A stretch of DNA of 64,000 bases from JBBSJZ01 sp041751935 (GTDB lineage: Bacteria; Planctomycetota; Planctomycetia; Pirellulales; Pirellulaceae), in assembly GCA_041751935.1 (NCBI GenBank), contig JBGSIA010000225.1, positions 8,707-72,706 on the forward strand, in the 5' to 3' direction. The notes below the pieces were generated by a model that searched no databases, was not told the origin of the DNA, and saw only the letters and a list, made by a program, of their open reading frames with translations. A program made the position numbers and the translations under genes. Positions 41,501 to 48,221 of the stretch are shown here, piece after piece (the stretch's first letter is position 1; each line of letters begins with the position of its first letter).

Positions 41501-41733
41501 ATCCGATAGTTTTTTCCCTCCGTGATCCACACGCGTCCTTGCGAGTCGATGTCCATCGCAGTCGGATTACTTAGCATTGGTTCCTGCGCCCACAACGAGA
41601 CGCTAATGCCCTCTGCCGGTTGCAGAGAAGCTAGTGTTGCCTCAGGTGACTGCTGCGCTGGCGATAACTGAACGAAAACCAGCACAAGGGCAAATCCAAA
41701 GAACGGACTGGTTGGCAGGCTAATTCGGTGCAT
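38536..41733 (-). CDS. PVC-type membrane-bound dehydrogenase with C-terminal c-type heme domain
   Basis: This 1,065-residue exported protein starts with a signal peptide (about residues 1-26). The N-terminal ~400 residues match the Pirellula/Verrucomicrobium-type dehydrogenase propeller, related to glucose/sorbosone dehydrogenases: EGKNYRMK, DTDHDGRADKV, PLGLAI, HGLHGMSFGPDGKLYFTVGD and DWYDAGVGG. A helical HEAT-like region (about 430-900) follows. A small cytochrome-c-like domain has the heme site CSRCH (residues 937-941) and the family C-terminus YNFVSSSLLMSDG...MPSGL. It probably oxidises a sugar or sugar-like compound in the periplasm and passes electrons to the heme; the substrate is unknown. 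It is divergently placed from the plus-strand operon that starts at 42081. No calcium or cofactor site could be assigned from sequence alone. Confidence 0.93.
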   Translation of the reverse strand: MHRISLPTSPFFGFALVLVFVQLSPAQQSPEATLASLQPAEGISVSLWAQEPMLSNPTAMDIDSQGRVWITEGKNYRMKLKTFDGMDRIDGADRIRILEDTDHDGRADKVIDFASNVFPVPLGLAIEKIWSDGVRKGTRVYVGNSPHLLVLEDTDGDDHADQRYPLISGFHGIDSDHGLHGMSFGPDGKLYFTVGDARYGADNVQARDFTLDVTDRSGRRVRANNFGTTLKVNRDGTHLAVLSSGHRNNYEATVDSFGNVFGSDNDDDGNRGCRMYWTMNGGRYGYQHLRSTRHWAEELPGIIPKLVGTGNGAPGGLLVYEGGMLPEKYIGSVFQIDAGTHQVNVHPLIRHGGGFRSDYEVLLSGKDDWFRPVDISIATDGSIFVCDWYDAGVGGNRFSDQTTGRIYRLSSTASTASSVPRKSGETFDPIDGLKSPNVAMRLAARDQLLAMGTAAREKLLQLFESGNVFEQARALAVLNAIPETGKADTLAALQASDPRLREAALKLLAEDASSEFVVEGNDKASAPLLDIDVLRTLATDVDAGVRRELLMALRHAPTKDVDEVLRQCVSTWDGQNRFYLEAIRAAVVNREPEFLSSLFADLCEQTLTTRWDDGLVALPPFYPVGSNDAFLRPGDQLPPSNKASSLMGMAWGLGRVEAVPAIATILKMNQSDSVERAAIIALASIEESQAGELLVTLYDDPKTSPERRSQILKAFAERADGRWQTLVNSDDFRRVIRTALIDDRLSEDAIRLIVTAKLDQFADALMVQVEDSDRNQPSRAAALVALGKIHHQPIKAIALRLLDQAKQNRDVGLVAKSAMEALGALAGEQQLVSIVQDEEMPISLRQRAIQLASSTFEGAQSLMELNLKGLLPDDLASEFTFLVHNHSDRRVQQLAARKMPKGTDAKQKIFDYNDLLALQGNIARGKELFEEHKEAACSRCHRATGEGNLVGPNLASIGTKYGAKELLYHIQYPNAAINYNFVSSSLLMSDGSIVTGLVLERNGGEITLGLANGESTKVNTQDVDEEQTQAVSLMPSGLIANFTPQQVADLVEYLVSLRQGDAVRQ

Positions 41734-41808
41734 AAAATCTATCCAAAGACCACGAGGCTATTCATCTGACTAACAGTAACAATCCCATTTGCTGGCGGGA
41801 ATCGCAGG

Positions 41809-41967
41809 TCACTTCAACTGGCTAATTAAGATCTTGGTTCCAATTTTGCCAACCAACACAAAATCGATGTCGCCTTCGCCGTCGAGATCGGCAGTTCGAA
41901 TCTGCAGATTCTTGCACGCAGCTCGACGGCTACCCATCAGTTTCCCTGAGCTGACACACGTTCGATA
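41809..41967 (-). pseudogene. C-terminal remnant of an FG-GAP/VCBS repeat protein
   Basis: On the minus strand an open stretch bounded by a TGA at 41968-41970 and ending with TGA at 41809 reads ...NLQIRTADLDGEGDIDF, then VLVGKIGTKILISQLK and stop. The DLDGEGDIDFVLVG pattern is an FG-GAP repeat, and planctomycete proteins of this class often end in such a unit. There is no start codon or upstream domain in frame, so only a broken tail remains, about 110 bases before the sulfatase gene on the other strand. Confidence 0.42.
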
Positions 41968-42080
41968 TCACACGGATATGCGATCCCATCGCAGAACATG
42001 CCGCCGACCTTGTGGGTTACAATCGGAAGCAGATGACGCTTGACTAACAAGACAACCAATATACGCAATCGAGACAATCA

Positions 42081-43529
42081 ATGCGCACTTTCATCACGAT
42101 GGTTGGCCTGATTCTCGGGCTCGGTCATCAGACCGCCACCGCAACGCAACCGGAATCGCCTCAACCGAACATCGTGTTCATCCTGGCAGATGATTTGGGC
42201 TTCGGAGATCTTGGCTGCTATGGCCAAAAACGGCTTGCGACGCCCAATCTGGATCGATTGGCAAGCCAAGGGATGAGGTTCACTCGACACTATGCCGGCA
42301 TGACCGTGTGCGCGCCTTCGCGCTGTGTGTTGATGACTGGCCTCCATTCGGGACACAGTTCGGTTCGCACGAACTGGGATCCGCCAATGCCCAGTGGAAC
42401 CTTGACCATCGCCAGCAAACTGAATGCTGTCGGCTATGCGACTGGCGCGTTCGGCAAATGGGGCATCGGCAACGTCATTCCTGAAAACGATCCGAAGGAC
42501 AAAGGATTTGACCAGTTCTATGGATATGTCGATATGTTCCATGCGCACAATTTTTTCCCTCCGTTCATGGTTCGAAATGGCAAGCGCGAGCCACTTCAGA
42601 ATGATTTGATTCCCGGCAGCGATGACGGTCCGAACAGCGGTCGCGGTAATGGTGTCGCCGCCAATCCGACCGACTATGCTCCGGATTTCATTCGTCAGGA
42701 GGCGATCAAGTTTATCGAATCGCATGCCCACGAACGGTTCTTTCTTTATCTGGCCCTCAACATGCCTCATGCGAATAACGAGGGAGGAAAAGCCAGTTTC
42801 CAACGCGGGATGGAAGTGCCAGGCTACGGCGAGTTTGCCGACCAAGACTGGCCGAATCCGGAGAAGGGCTTCGCACGAATGATGGAGCACATCGATCAGA
42901 CCGTTGCGATGATTGTCACCAGAGTTCAAGAACTTGGCATTTCAGAGAACACCTTAGTGGTATTCACTAGTGATAATGGCCCGCATCAAGAGGGTGGGCA
43001 CGTCGTTGATTTCTTTGATTCCAATGGCCCCTTGCGCGGTCGCAAGCGAGACCTTTACGAAGGCGGAATTCGCGTTCCGCTGATCGCATATTGGCCCGGC
43101 AAAATCACTGCCGCAAGCACCAGCGCACACCTAAGCGGCTTTCAAGACTGGATGCCAACCCTCTGCGAACTCGCTGGTGTTCCAGTACCCGAACCGTTCG
43201 ACGGCCATTCGCTGGTGCCCAGTCTGCTAGGAAATCAAGCCAACCAACGAAAGCACGATTCCCTCTACTTCGAATTCTATGAGGGTGGCGGCAAGCAAGC
43301 GATCGTGACCGAACGATGGAAGTGTGTGCGATTGAATTGGAATGACAAGCCAAACGGACCAATCGAACTATACGATTTGGAGGGAGATGAGTCGGAGCAA
43401 ACTAACCTGGCAGACGCGCACGGCGATGTCGTCCAGCAAATGCTTGCGCGGTTGAGTGTTGCGCATACTCCGCATCAAGGTTCGACAACTCCTCCTGACC
43501 GTGGCGGAAAAGCGAATTCACCGCGTTAG
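42081..43529 (+). CDS. Secreted sulfatase
   Basis: This 482-residue protein has a signal peptide (about residues 1-22) and a complete sulfatase domain. The metal-binding Asp pair is in ILADDLGFGD (D37/D38). The formylglycine motif VCAPSRCVLMTG has the modified Cys at residue 77 in a perfect CxPSR context. Other family landmarks are FGKWGIG, VVFTSDNGPH (metal Asp/Asn), LRGRKRDLYEGGIRVPLIAYWPG, the catalytic region of arylsulfatase-like enzymes, and the C-terminal WKCVRLNW...ELYDLEGDESEQTNLA. Maturation needs a formylglycine-generating enzyme, which is not in the window. It begins the plus-strand run of ten genes and probably removes sulfate from a polysaccharide in the periplasm. The next gene lies 221 bases downstream with nothing recognisable between. 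The start codon has only a weak Shine-Dalgarno. Confidence 0.96.
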   Translation: MRTFITMVGLILGLGHQTATATQPESPQPNIVFILADDLGFGDLGCYGQKRLATPNLDRLASQGMRFTRHYAGMTVCAPSRCVLMTGLHSGHSSVRTNWDPPMPSGTLTIASKLNAVGYATGAFGKWGIGNVIPENDPKDKGFDQFYGYVDMFHAHNFFPPFMVRNGKREPLQNDLIPGSDDGPNSGRGNGVAANPTDYAPDFIRQEAIKFIESHAHERFFLYLALNMPHANNEGGKASFQRGMEVPGYGEFADQDWPNPEKGFARMMEHIDQTVAMIVTRVQELGISENTLVVFTSDNGPHQEGGHVVDFFDSNGPLRGRKRDLYEGGIRVPLIAYWPGKITAASTSAHLSGFQDWMPTLCELAGVPVPEPFDGHSLVPSLLGNQANQRKHDSLYFEFYEGGGKQAIVTERWKCVRLNWNDKPNGPIELYDLEGDESEQTNLADAHGDVVQQMLARLSVAHTPHQGSTTPPDRGGKANSPR

Positions 43530-43750
43530 AGACGGAACCTCCGGATTCGTGAGCTTCCTGCATGATCATACCGCATAATCGTGCGATACCCCACCGAATC
43601 AATGAAAGGTATACTCAAGAGTTACTTCAGGTTCTCTTGTATCCCAAATCCCACCCCATTTGTAGACAAATTGTGGCGATAAGCCGCGCGCATTGTCTTT
43701 CCTTTTGTCGCAAGCAATTTCCGTCACTCCCTCACAGTGGATTCATTTTC

Positions 43751-44452
43751 ATGTTCATTCTCAGAAGTCTTGGCTTGCTTTTTGTGTACGTCATTCTGGC
43801 GTCCGGCGTGATGCTTTCGGCCTCGGCTAAAACAGTCGATCCGCCAAAGCCTGAAACACAGTTGAGCCAATTGTCGAAATTGATTGTGTCGACCGCATTC
43901 GCAAAAGATCATCCTTCGACTCGCAAAGGGACGATCGAAGGTTGGAACGCAGCGATCGGCGTTTGGCAAGTCAAAGACCGAGCGTTGCACGGCGATGAAC
44001 TCCCAGAAGATAAACATCACTCCTCTTGTACTTGGCGAGCAGAGGCAACCGACGTGGTGCTGACCGCCGAATTCAAGTTGGGTGCTGCACAACAGATCGC
44101 TTTTGGATGTCGTGATGCAATCGCACCCCATCACCATCTAGCTCGCATCTACATCACGCCGGATGCATTATGGATCACTCGCATGTCGGGAATCGCTAAG
44201 ACGACAACACAAGAAAAGTTGACCGAACTAAAGGTTCCTGTCGATTGTGACCAGTGGCATAAGGTAACAATCGAGATTTGCGGAAATCAATACTGCGCGA
44301 CGATAGACAATCATGCGCTAACCGCAAACCACGAACGCTTCGCTGATACCAAGGGAATCTTTGCGCTGATTACCAAAGGTCAAGGTGCACAGTTTCGCAA
44401 CGTTTCCATCTGGCACGGAAAACCAAAAGAGAAATCCGATGATCAACCATAA
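43751..44452 (+). CDS. Secreted LamG/DUF1080-like domain protein
   Basis: The ATG at 43751 is chosen because it begins a clean signal peptide (about residues 1-25, ending in SASA); an upstream in-frame ATG at 43562 would place it deep inside the protein. The remaining ~205 residues form a single jelly-roll-type domain: GWNAAIGVWQVKDRALHGDE, DVVLTAEFKLG, HHLARIYITPDALWI, WHKVTIEICG and GAQFRNVSIW. This layout is shared by DUF1080 (3-keto-disaccharide hydrolase) and LamG/concanavalin-type domains. It is clearly related to the protein encoded at 54481. Enzymatic activity cannot be proven from sequence; sugar binding is an alternative. Its last 14 bases overlap the next gene. Confidence 0.85.
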   Translation: MFILRSLGLLFVYVILASGVMLSASAKTVDPPKPETQLSQLSKLIVSTAFAKDHPSTRKGTIEGWNAAIGVWQVKDRALHGDELPEDKHHSSCTWRAEATDVVLTAEFKLGAAQQIAFGCRDAIAPHHHLARIYITPDALWITRMSGIAKTTTQEKLTELKVPVDCDQWHKVTIEICGNQYCATIDNHALTANHERFADTKGIFALITKGQGAQFRNVSIWHGKPKEKSDDQP

Positions 44453-46928
44453 TCGCGATTCGATTGGATCATTCCAAAAGATCTGCCGCACTACGGCGAC
44501 ACAGGTGCGGACGCATCGCATTTCGTCCGCCATCCTGATCGCGATCTCGTTCGTCAATCTGTCAGCATTCGCTAACGCTGCGGATCAACGAACGGAAATT
44601 CATTCGCTTTCTAACTTCCATCAAGAACATTGTGTGCATTGCCACGATAGCAGTTCTCGCGAAGGCGATCTTGATTTAGAGAATCTATCGCTGGAGGCGA
44701 ACGATCCGATGACAATAGCCAAGTGGGAACGTGTCTTGGATCGAGTACAAGCGGGTGAAATGCCGCCAGCCGATGAGCCGAAGATCGACACAACTGCGGT
44801 CCAAGCTTACCTGAAGTCATTGCATGACGACCTTCAGCAACGTTCCGCTACCTATCAACAGACCGAAGGTCGTGCACGTGCACGACGCATCAATCGTGAT
44901 GAATACCAAAACACAATACGCGACTTGCTGAGTGTGCACCGTGATTTGAGAAACCTGCTACCCGAGGATGGTCGTTCCTTAGGGTTCGACAAGGTTGCAG
45001 GTGCATTGAATGTCTCTGCTGAACACCTCGAAGGCTACATCGCCGCGGCTGAGATTGCGATCGATGAAGCGTTCGAGCCCATGCCATCGTCAAACAAACG
45101 CAAGATTCCACAGCGTTGGGAAGACATGGGGCGTTTGCAGCGAGCGTTTCAGTTTCAATTTTCTCGAACCGATGATGCACTGGTTTACTTCAGTGACCAC
45201 TGGGACAACATCACAGGGTTTGAAGCAAAGAGTGCAGGGCGTTATCGGTTCACCGTGCGGGCTTACGCGTATCAGAACGATGCACCAGTGAAAGCTCGCT
45301 TTCGTGTCGGGTACGACAAAGAAGCAAGTCGTCGGTTGTTGACTTACTCAGAGTTTCCGCCTGAAGGAACTGAAGTAACTGTCGACGCTTGGCTTGAACG
45401 AGGTGAGACGCTGCACATCTGTCCGATCGGTACCGCGCCGAGATCGAACAACATGACGATTCAACGCGTCCATTTGAAACGAGGGAATCCTGGTTCAAAG
45501 TATAAAGGTCCTGGCTTGGCTGTGCAGTGGGCGGAGGTGGAAGGGCCAATCCCCGACGCTCGCTTTCAACGTGAAATCCTAGGCGACGTTAATCTCCAGG
45601 CTGGCACTCGCGATGATGCCAGAGCCATTCTTGGTCGGTTCTTACCGCGAGCGTTTCGGCGGCCGGTCAAGCCGCATGAGACGGAGCACTATTTGAGTGT
45701 CTTCGATACGGCGTTCGCGGACGAGCAAGACTTCGAGCAGAGTTTGCGTCAAACCTTGCAAACCGTCTTATGCTCACCGCACTTTCTTTATTTACATGGG
45801 AGGCCTGGACCGTTAAACGATTATGAACTGGCTACGCGTCTTTCGTATTTTCTATGGAACTCGCTTCCGGACACGAAGCTGCATGAACTTGCCGCATCGG
45901 GTTCGCTGCGTGATCCAAAATCGCTTCGCGAACAAACCGAAAGGATGCTCAACGATCCACGTGCGGAGGCTTTTCTAGAGGGATTTACGGCCCAGTGGCT
46001 GGATTTGCGATTGATCAATGCCACAACACCCGACGCGGAGCTTTACCCAGAGTTTGATGAGTTGCTGGAATGGTCGAGCGTGCAAGAGACGCGTCGATTC
46101 TTTGCGGAGTTGCTCGGGCAAAATCTAAGTTTGATGAACTTCGTCAAGTCTGACTTTTTGATTCTCAACGACCGTCTCGCGGAGCACTATGGCATTGATG
46201 GTGTCACCGGAGTCGACTTCCGCAAAGTTCCCATCGCTGAAGACAGTGTGCGTGGCGGACTGTTGGGACAAGCGAGTATTCTCAAAGTGACCGCCAATGG
46301 TACAACTTCTTCGCCTATCTTGCGTGGCTTCTGGGTGATGGACCGCTTAGTTGGAAAGACGCCGCCACCGCCGCCCGCCAATGTGCCCGCTCTCGAACCT
46401 GATATTCGTGGCGCAAAGTCGATACGTGAACAGTTGGCAAAACATCGTGAGGAATCGACATGTGCCGCGTGCCATGCCACGATCGATCCGCCCGGCTTTG
46501 CACTCGAATGCTTCGATGTCATTGGTGGATACCGTGAACGTTATCGCGCCAGTCGTGAAGCAGCGAGTGAAACGCTCGTGGTTGCTCGCCCAATTCACTT
46601 GGACATCCGCAGCATCGAGCGTGATCCGAAGTTGCGAGTCCGCCCTAAAGTAACCGTTGGCTTGGGAATGACCGTAGGATCAAATAGCGAGTATGAAGGC
46701 AAGTCCTTTCGCGATGTTCGTGAGTTCCGTGAATTACTGATGTCCGATCCGAAGCAAGTCACTGCATCGGTGGTGCGTCACTTGACGACTTACGCGACCG
46801 GCACCGGTCCACAGTTCGCCGATCGAGCCATCGTGAACGAGATTACCGAAGGGCTTGCCAAGCAAAATTATGGCTTGCGTTCTGCAATTCATGACGTTGT
46901 CCAAAGTCCAATGTTCCTTAACCGATAG
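44439..46928 (+). CDS. DUF1592-type cytochrome-like protein (DUF1587/1592/1588/1585/1595), copy 1
   Basis: The start at 44439 (829 residues) overlaps the previous gene by 14 bases; the upstream in-frame ATG at 44385 lies inside it. A hydrophobic segment (about residues 28-47) serves as signal peptide. The c-type heme motif CVHCH lies at 65-69. The planctomycete multi-DUF order follows: RRINRDEYQNTIRDLL (DUF1587), a jelly-roll-like insertion, FLPRAFRRPV (DUF1595), ELATRLSYFLWNSLPD and FTAQWLDLR (DUF1592), DRLAEHYG...GGLLGQASILKVTANGTTSS with a second heme-like CAACH near 675 (DUF1588), and HLTTYATGTGPQFADR (DUF1585). The family is always found beside DUF1552 genes, as here. It is thought to be a secreted electron-transfer or oxidative component, but its reaction is unknown. 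Confidence 0.93.
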   Translation: MINHNRDSIGSFQKICRTTATQVRTHRISSAILIAISFVNLSAFANAADQRTEIHSLSNFHQEHCVHCHDSSSREGDLDLENLSLEANDPMTIAKWERVLDRVQAGEMPPADEPKIDTTAVQAYLKSLHDDLQQRSATYQQTEGRARARRINRDEYQNTIRDLLSVHRDLRNLLPEDGRSLGFDKVAGALNVSAEHLEGYIAAAEIAIDEAFEPMPSSNKRKIPQRWEDMGRLQRAFQFQFSRTDDALVYFSDHWDNITGFEAKSAGRYRFTVRAYAYQNDAPVKARFRVGYDKEASRRLLTYSEFPPEGTEVTVDAWLERGETLHICPIGTAPRSNNMTIQRVHLKRGNPGSKYKGPGLAVQWAEVEGPIPDARFQREILGDVNLQAGTRDDARAILGRFLPRAFRRPVKPHETEHYLSVFDTAFADEQDFEQSLRQTLQTVLCSPHFLYLHGRPGPLNDYELATRLSYFLWNSLPDTKLHELAASGSLRDPKSLREQTERMLNDPRAEAFLEGFTAQWLDLRLINATTPDAELYPEFDELLEWSSVQETRRFFAELLGQNLSLMNFVKSDFLILNDRLAEHYGIDGVTGVDFRKVPIAEDSVRGGLLGQASILKVTANGTTSSPILRGFWVMDRLVGKTPPPPPANVPALEPDIRGAKSIREQLAKHREESTCAACHATIDPPGFALECFDVIGGYRERYRASREAASETLVVARPIHLDIRSIERDPKLRVRPKVTVGLGMTVGSNSEYEGKSFRDVREFRELLMSDPKQVTASVVRHLTTYATGTGPQFADRAIVNEITEGLAKQNYGLRSAIHDVVQSPMFLNR

Positions 46929-46943
46929 TCAGAGCTGATTGCC

Positions 46944-48221
46944 ATGTTGCACAAAACAATCCATCGACGTGCCTTGCTTCGCGTGACCGGCGTCAGTCTT
47001 TTTCTACCGCTGTTCGAGTCACTATCCCCGGCGGTCGCAACGGAAAATCAATCACAATCGCCACGACGCATGTTGTTCATCTGTCGTGGCCTGGGATTGC
47101 ATGGGCCCGACTTCTTTCCCCAGCAAACGGGAAGAGATTACGAGTTGACTCCGTATCTCAAAGAGATCGCTGCTTATCGAAATCAATTTACAATCATCAG
47201 CGGCATCTCGCATCCGAATGCTGGAAGCGGACATGCAGCGGAACTCTCCTGGCTGACGGGTGCTCCTCACGCTGGTTCGCCATCGTTTAAGAACAGTGTT
47301 TCAGTCGATCAATTGGCTGCAGAGCATGTCGGCAGTGCAACTCGATATCCCTTCTTGTCTTTGACGACGCATAACAGCGGCTTGTCGACAACGCGCAACG
47401 GTGTGCAAGTTCCACCAGAAAAAGATCCTGCAGCGATCTTTCGAAAGCTGTTTGTCACCGGCACGCCTCAAGAGATCCGCAGTCAAGAGCATCGTCTGCG
47501 ACAGGGACGAAGTATTCTCGATAGCATCCGCAGCGAACTGTCACAACTCGAAGGGACGCTTCCAGCCGCTGACCGCCAGCTCCTCGAACAATACACAACC
47601 GCCGTCCGCGATGTTGAGCAGCGACTCCACAATGCCGAATCTTGGATGGAAAAACCCAAGCCGCGTGTTGATGCCGACCCGCCCACGGAATTTCCGCCTA
47701 GCGAAGATATCGTTGGACGCAGCGCGATGTTATACGATTTGATGGTGCTGGCTCTGCAAACGGATTCAACGCGACTAATCACATTGCTGATGGATCAAGC
47801 CGGCGGAAACGGTGTCCCTCCGATCGAAGGTGTGTCCGAAGGTCGTCACGGATTAAGTCATCACGGGATGGACGAAGCGAAGCTCGCACAACTGCGACGC
47901 GTCGAAATTGCCGAGCTAAAAGCGTTTGCGGGTTTGCTTGAGAAACTCAAGAGTGCAACGGAAGCGCCAGGGCAGTCGCTACTCGGTCAAACGATGGTGT
48001 TGTACGGTAGCAACATGGGCAACGCGTCCAGCCATGACACGCGCAATCTACCTATTTTGCTCGCCGGTGGCGGTTTCAAACATGGCCAACACCTTGCATT
48101 CGATCGCCAGCGTAACGTCCCACTGTCCAATCTATTTACAAGCATGCTGCAACGTTTTGGCGTCGAGGTCGACCCGTTCAGTTCTGGAGCCGGGACGCTC
48201 AATGGGCTGGAGGAAGTATAG
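46944..48221 (+). CDS. DUF1552 protein, copy 1
   Basis: 425 residues. The N-terminus HRRALLRVTG followed by a hydrophobic stretch looks like a twin-arginine signal, suggesting export in folded form. The body matches DUF1552: PRRMLFICRGLGLHGPDFFP, TPYLKEI, ISGISHPNAGSGHAAELSWL, SVDQLAAEHVG, RNGVQVPPEKDPAAIFRKLF, LGQTMVLYGSNMGNASSHDTRNLP and GGFKHGQHLAFD. The GSNMG...HDTRNLP block and the repeated His residues suggest an alkaline-phosphatase-like or metal-dependent fold (DUF1501/DUF1552 group), but no activity has been shown that I know of. It is 15 bases downstream of the DUF1592 gene; the pair is characteristic of planctomycetes. The stop overlaps the next start. Confidence 0.92.
   Translation: MLHKTIHRRALLRVTGVSLFLPLFESLSPAVATENQSQSPRRMLFICRGLGLHGPDFFPQQTGRDYELTPYLKEIAAYRNQFTIISGISHPNAGSGHAAELSWLTGAPHAGSPSFKNSVSVDQLAAEHVGSATRYPFLSLTTHNSGLSTTRNGVQVPPEKDPAAIFRKLFVTGTPQEIRSQEHRLRQGRSILDSIRSELSQLEGTLPAADRQLLEQYTTAVRDVEQRLHNAESWMEKPKPRVDADPPTEFPPSEDIVGRSAMLYDLMVLALQTDSTRLITLLMDQAGGNGVPPIEGVSEGRHGLSHHGMDEAKLAQLRRVEIAELKAFAGLLEKLKSATEAPGQSLLGQTMVLYGSNMGNASSHDTRNLPILLAGGGFKHGQHLAFDRQRNVPLSNLFTSMLQRFGVEVDPFSSGAGTLNGLEEV
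48209..48214 (+). promoter_or_regulatory. Strong Shine-Dalgarno that decides a GTG start
   Basis: GGAGGA stands 6 bases before the GTG at 48221, inside the 3' end of the upstream DUF1552 gene. The TAG stop of that gene shares one base with the GTG. This site fixes the start of the second DUF1592 gene and suggests translational coupling. Confidence 0.8.

Noticed and set aside
41789..42043. 84-codon plus-strand frame before the first sulfatase
   Set aside because: The FG-GAP-like minus-strand reading explains the openness better, and no ribosome binding site or protein-like pattern is seen.
42078..42929. 283-codon open frame on the minus strand inside the sulfatase gene
   Set aside because: It lies wholly antisense to a sulfatase with perfect motifs, and its translation has no recognisable feature; it is a shadow of codon bias.
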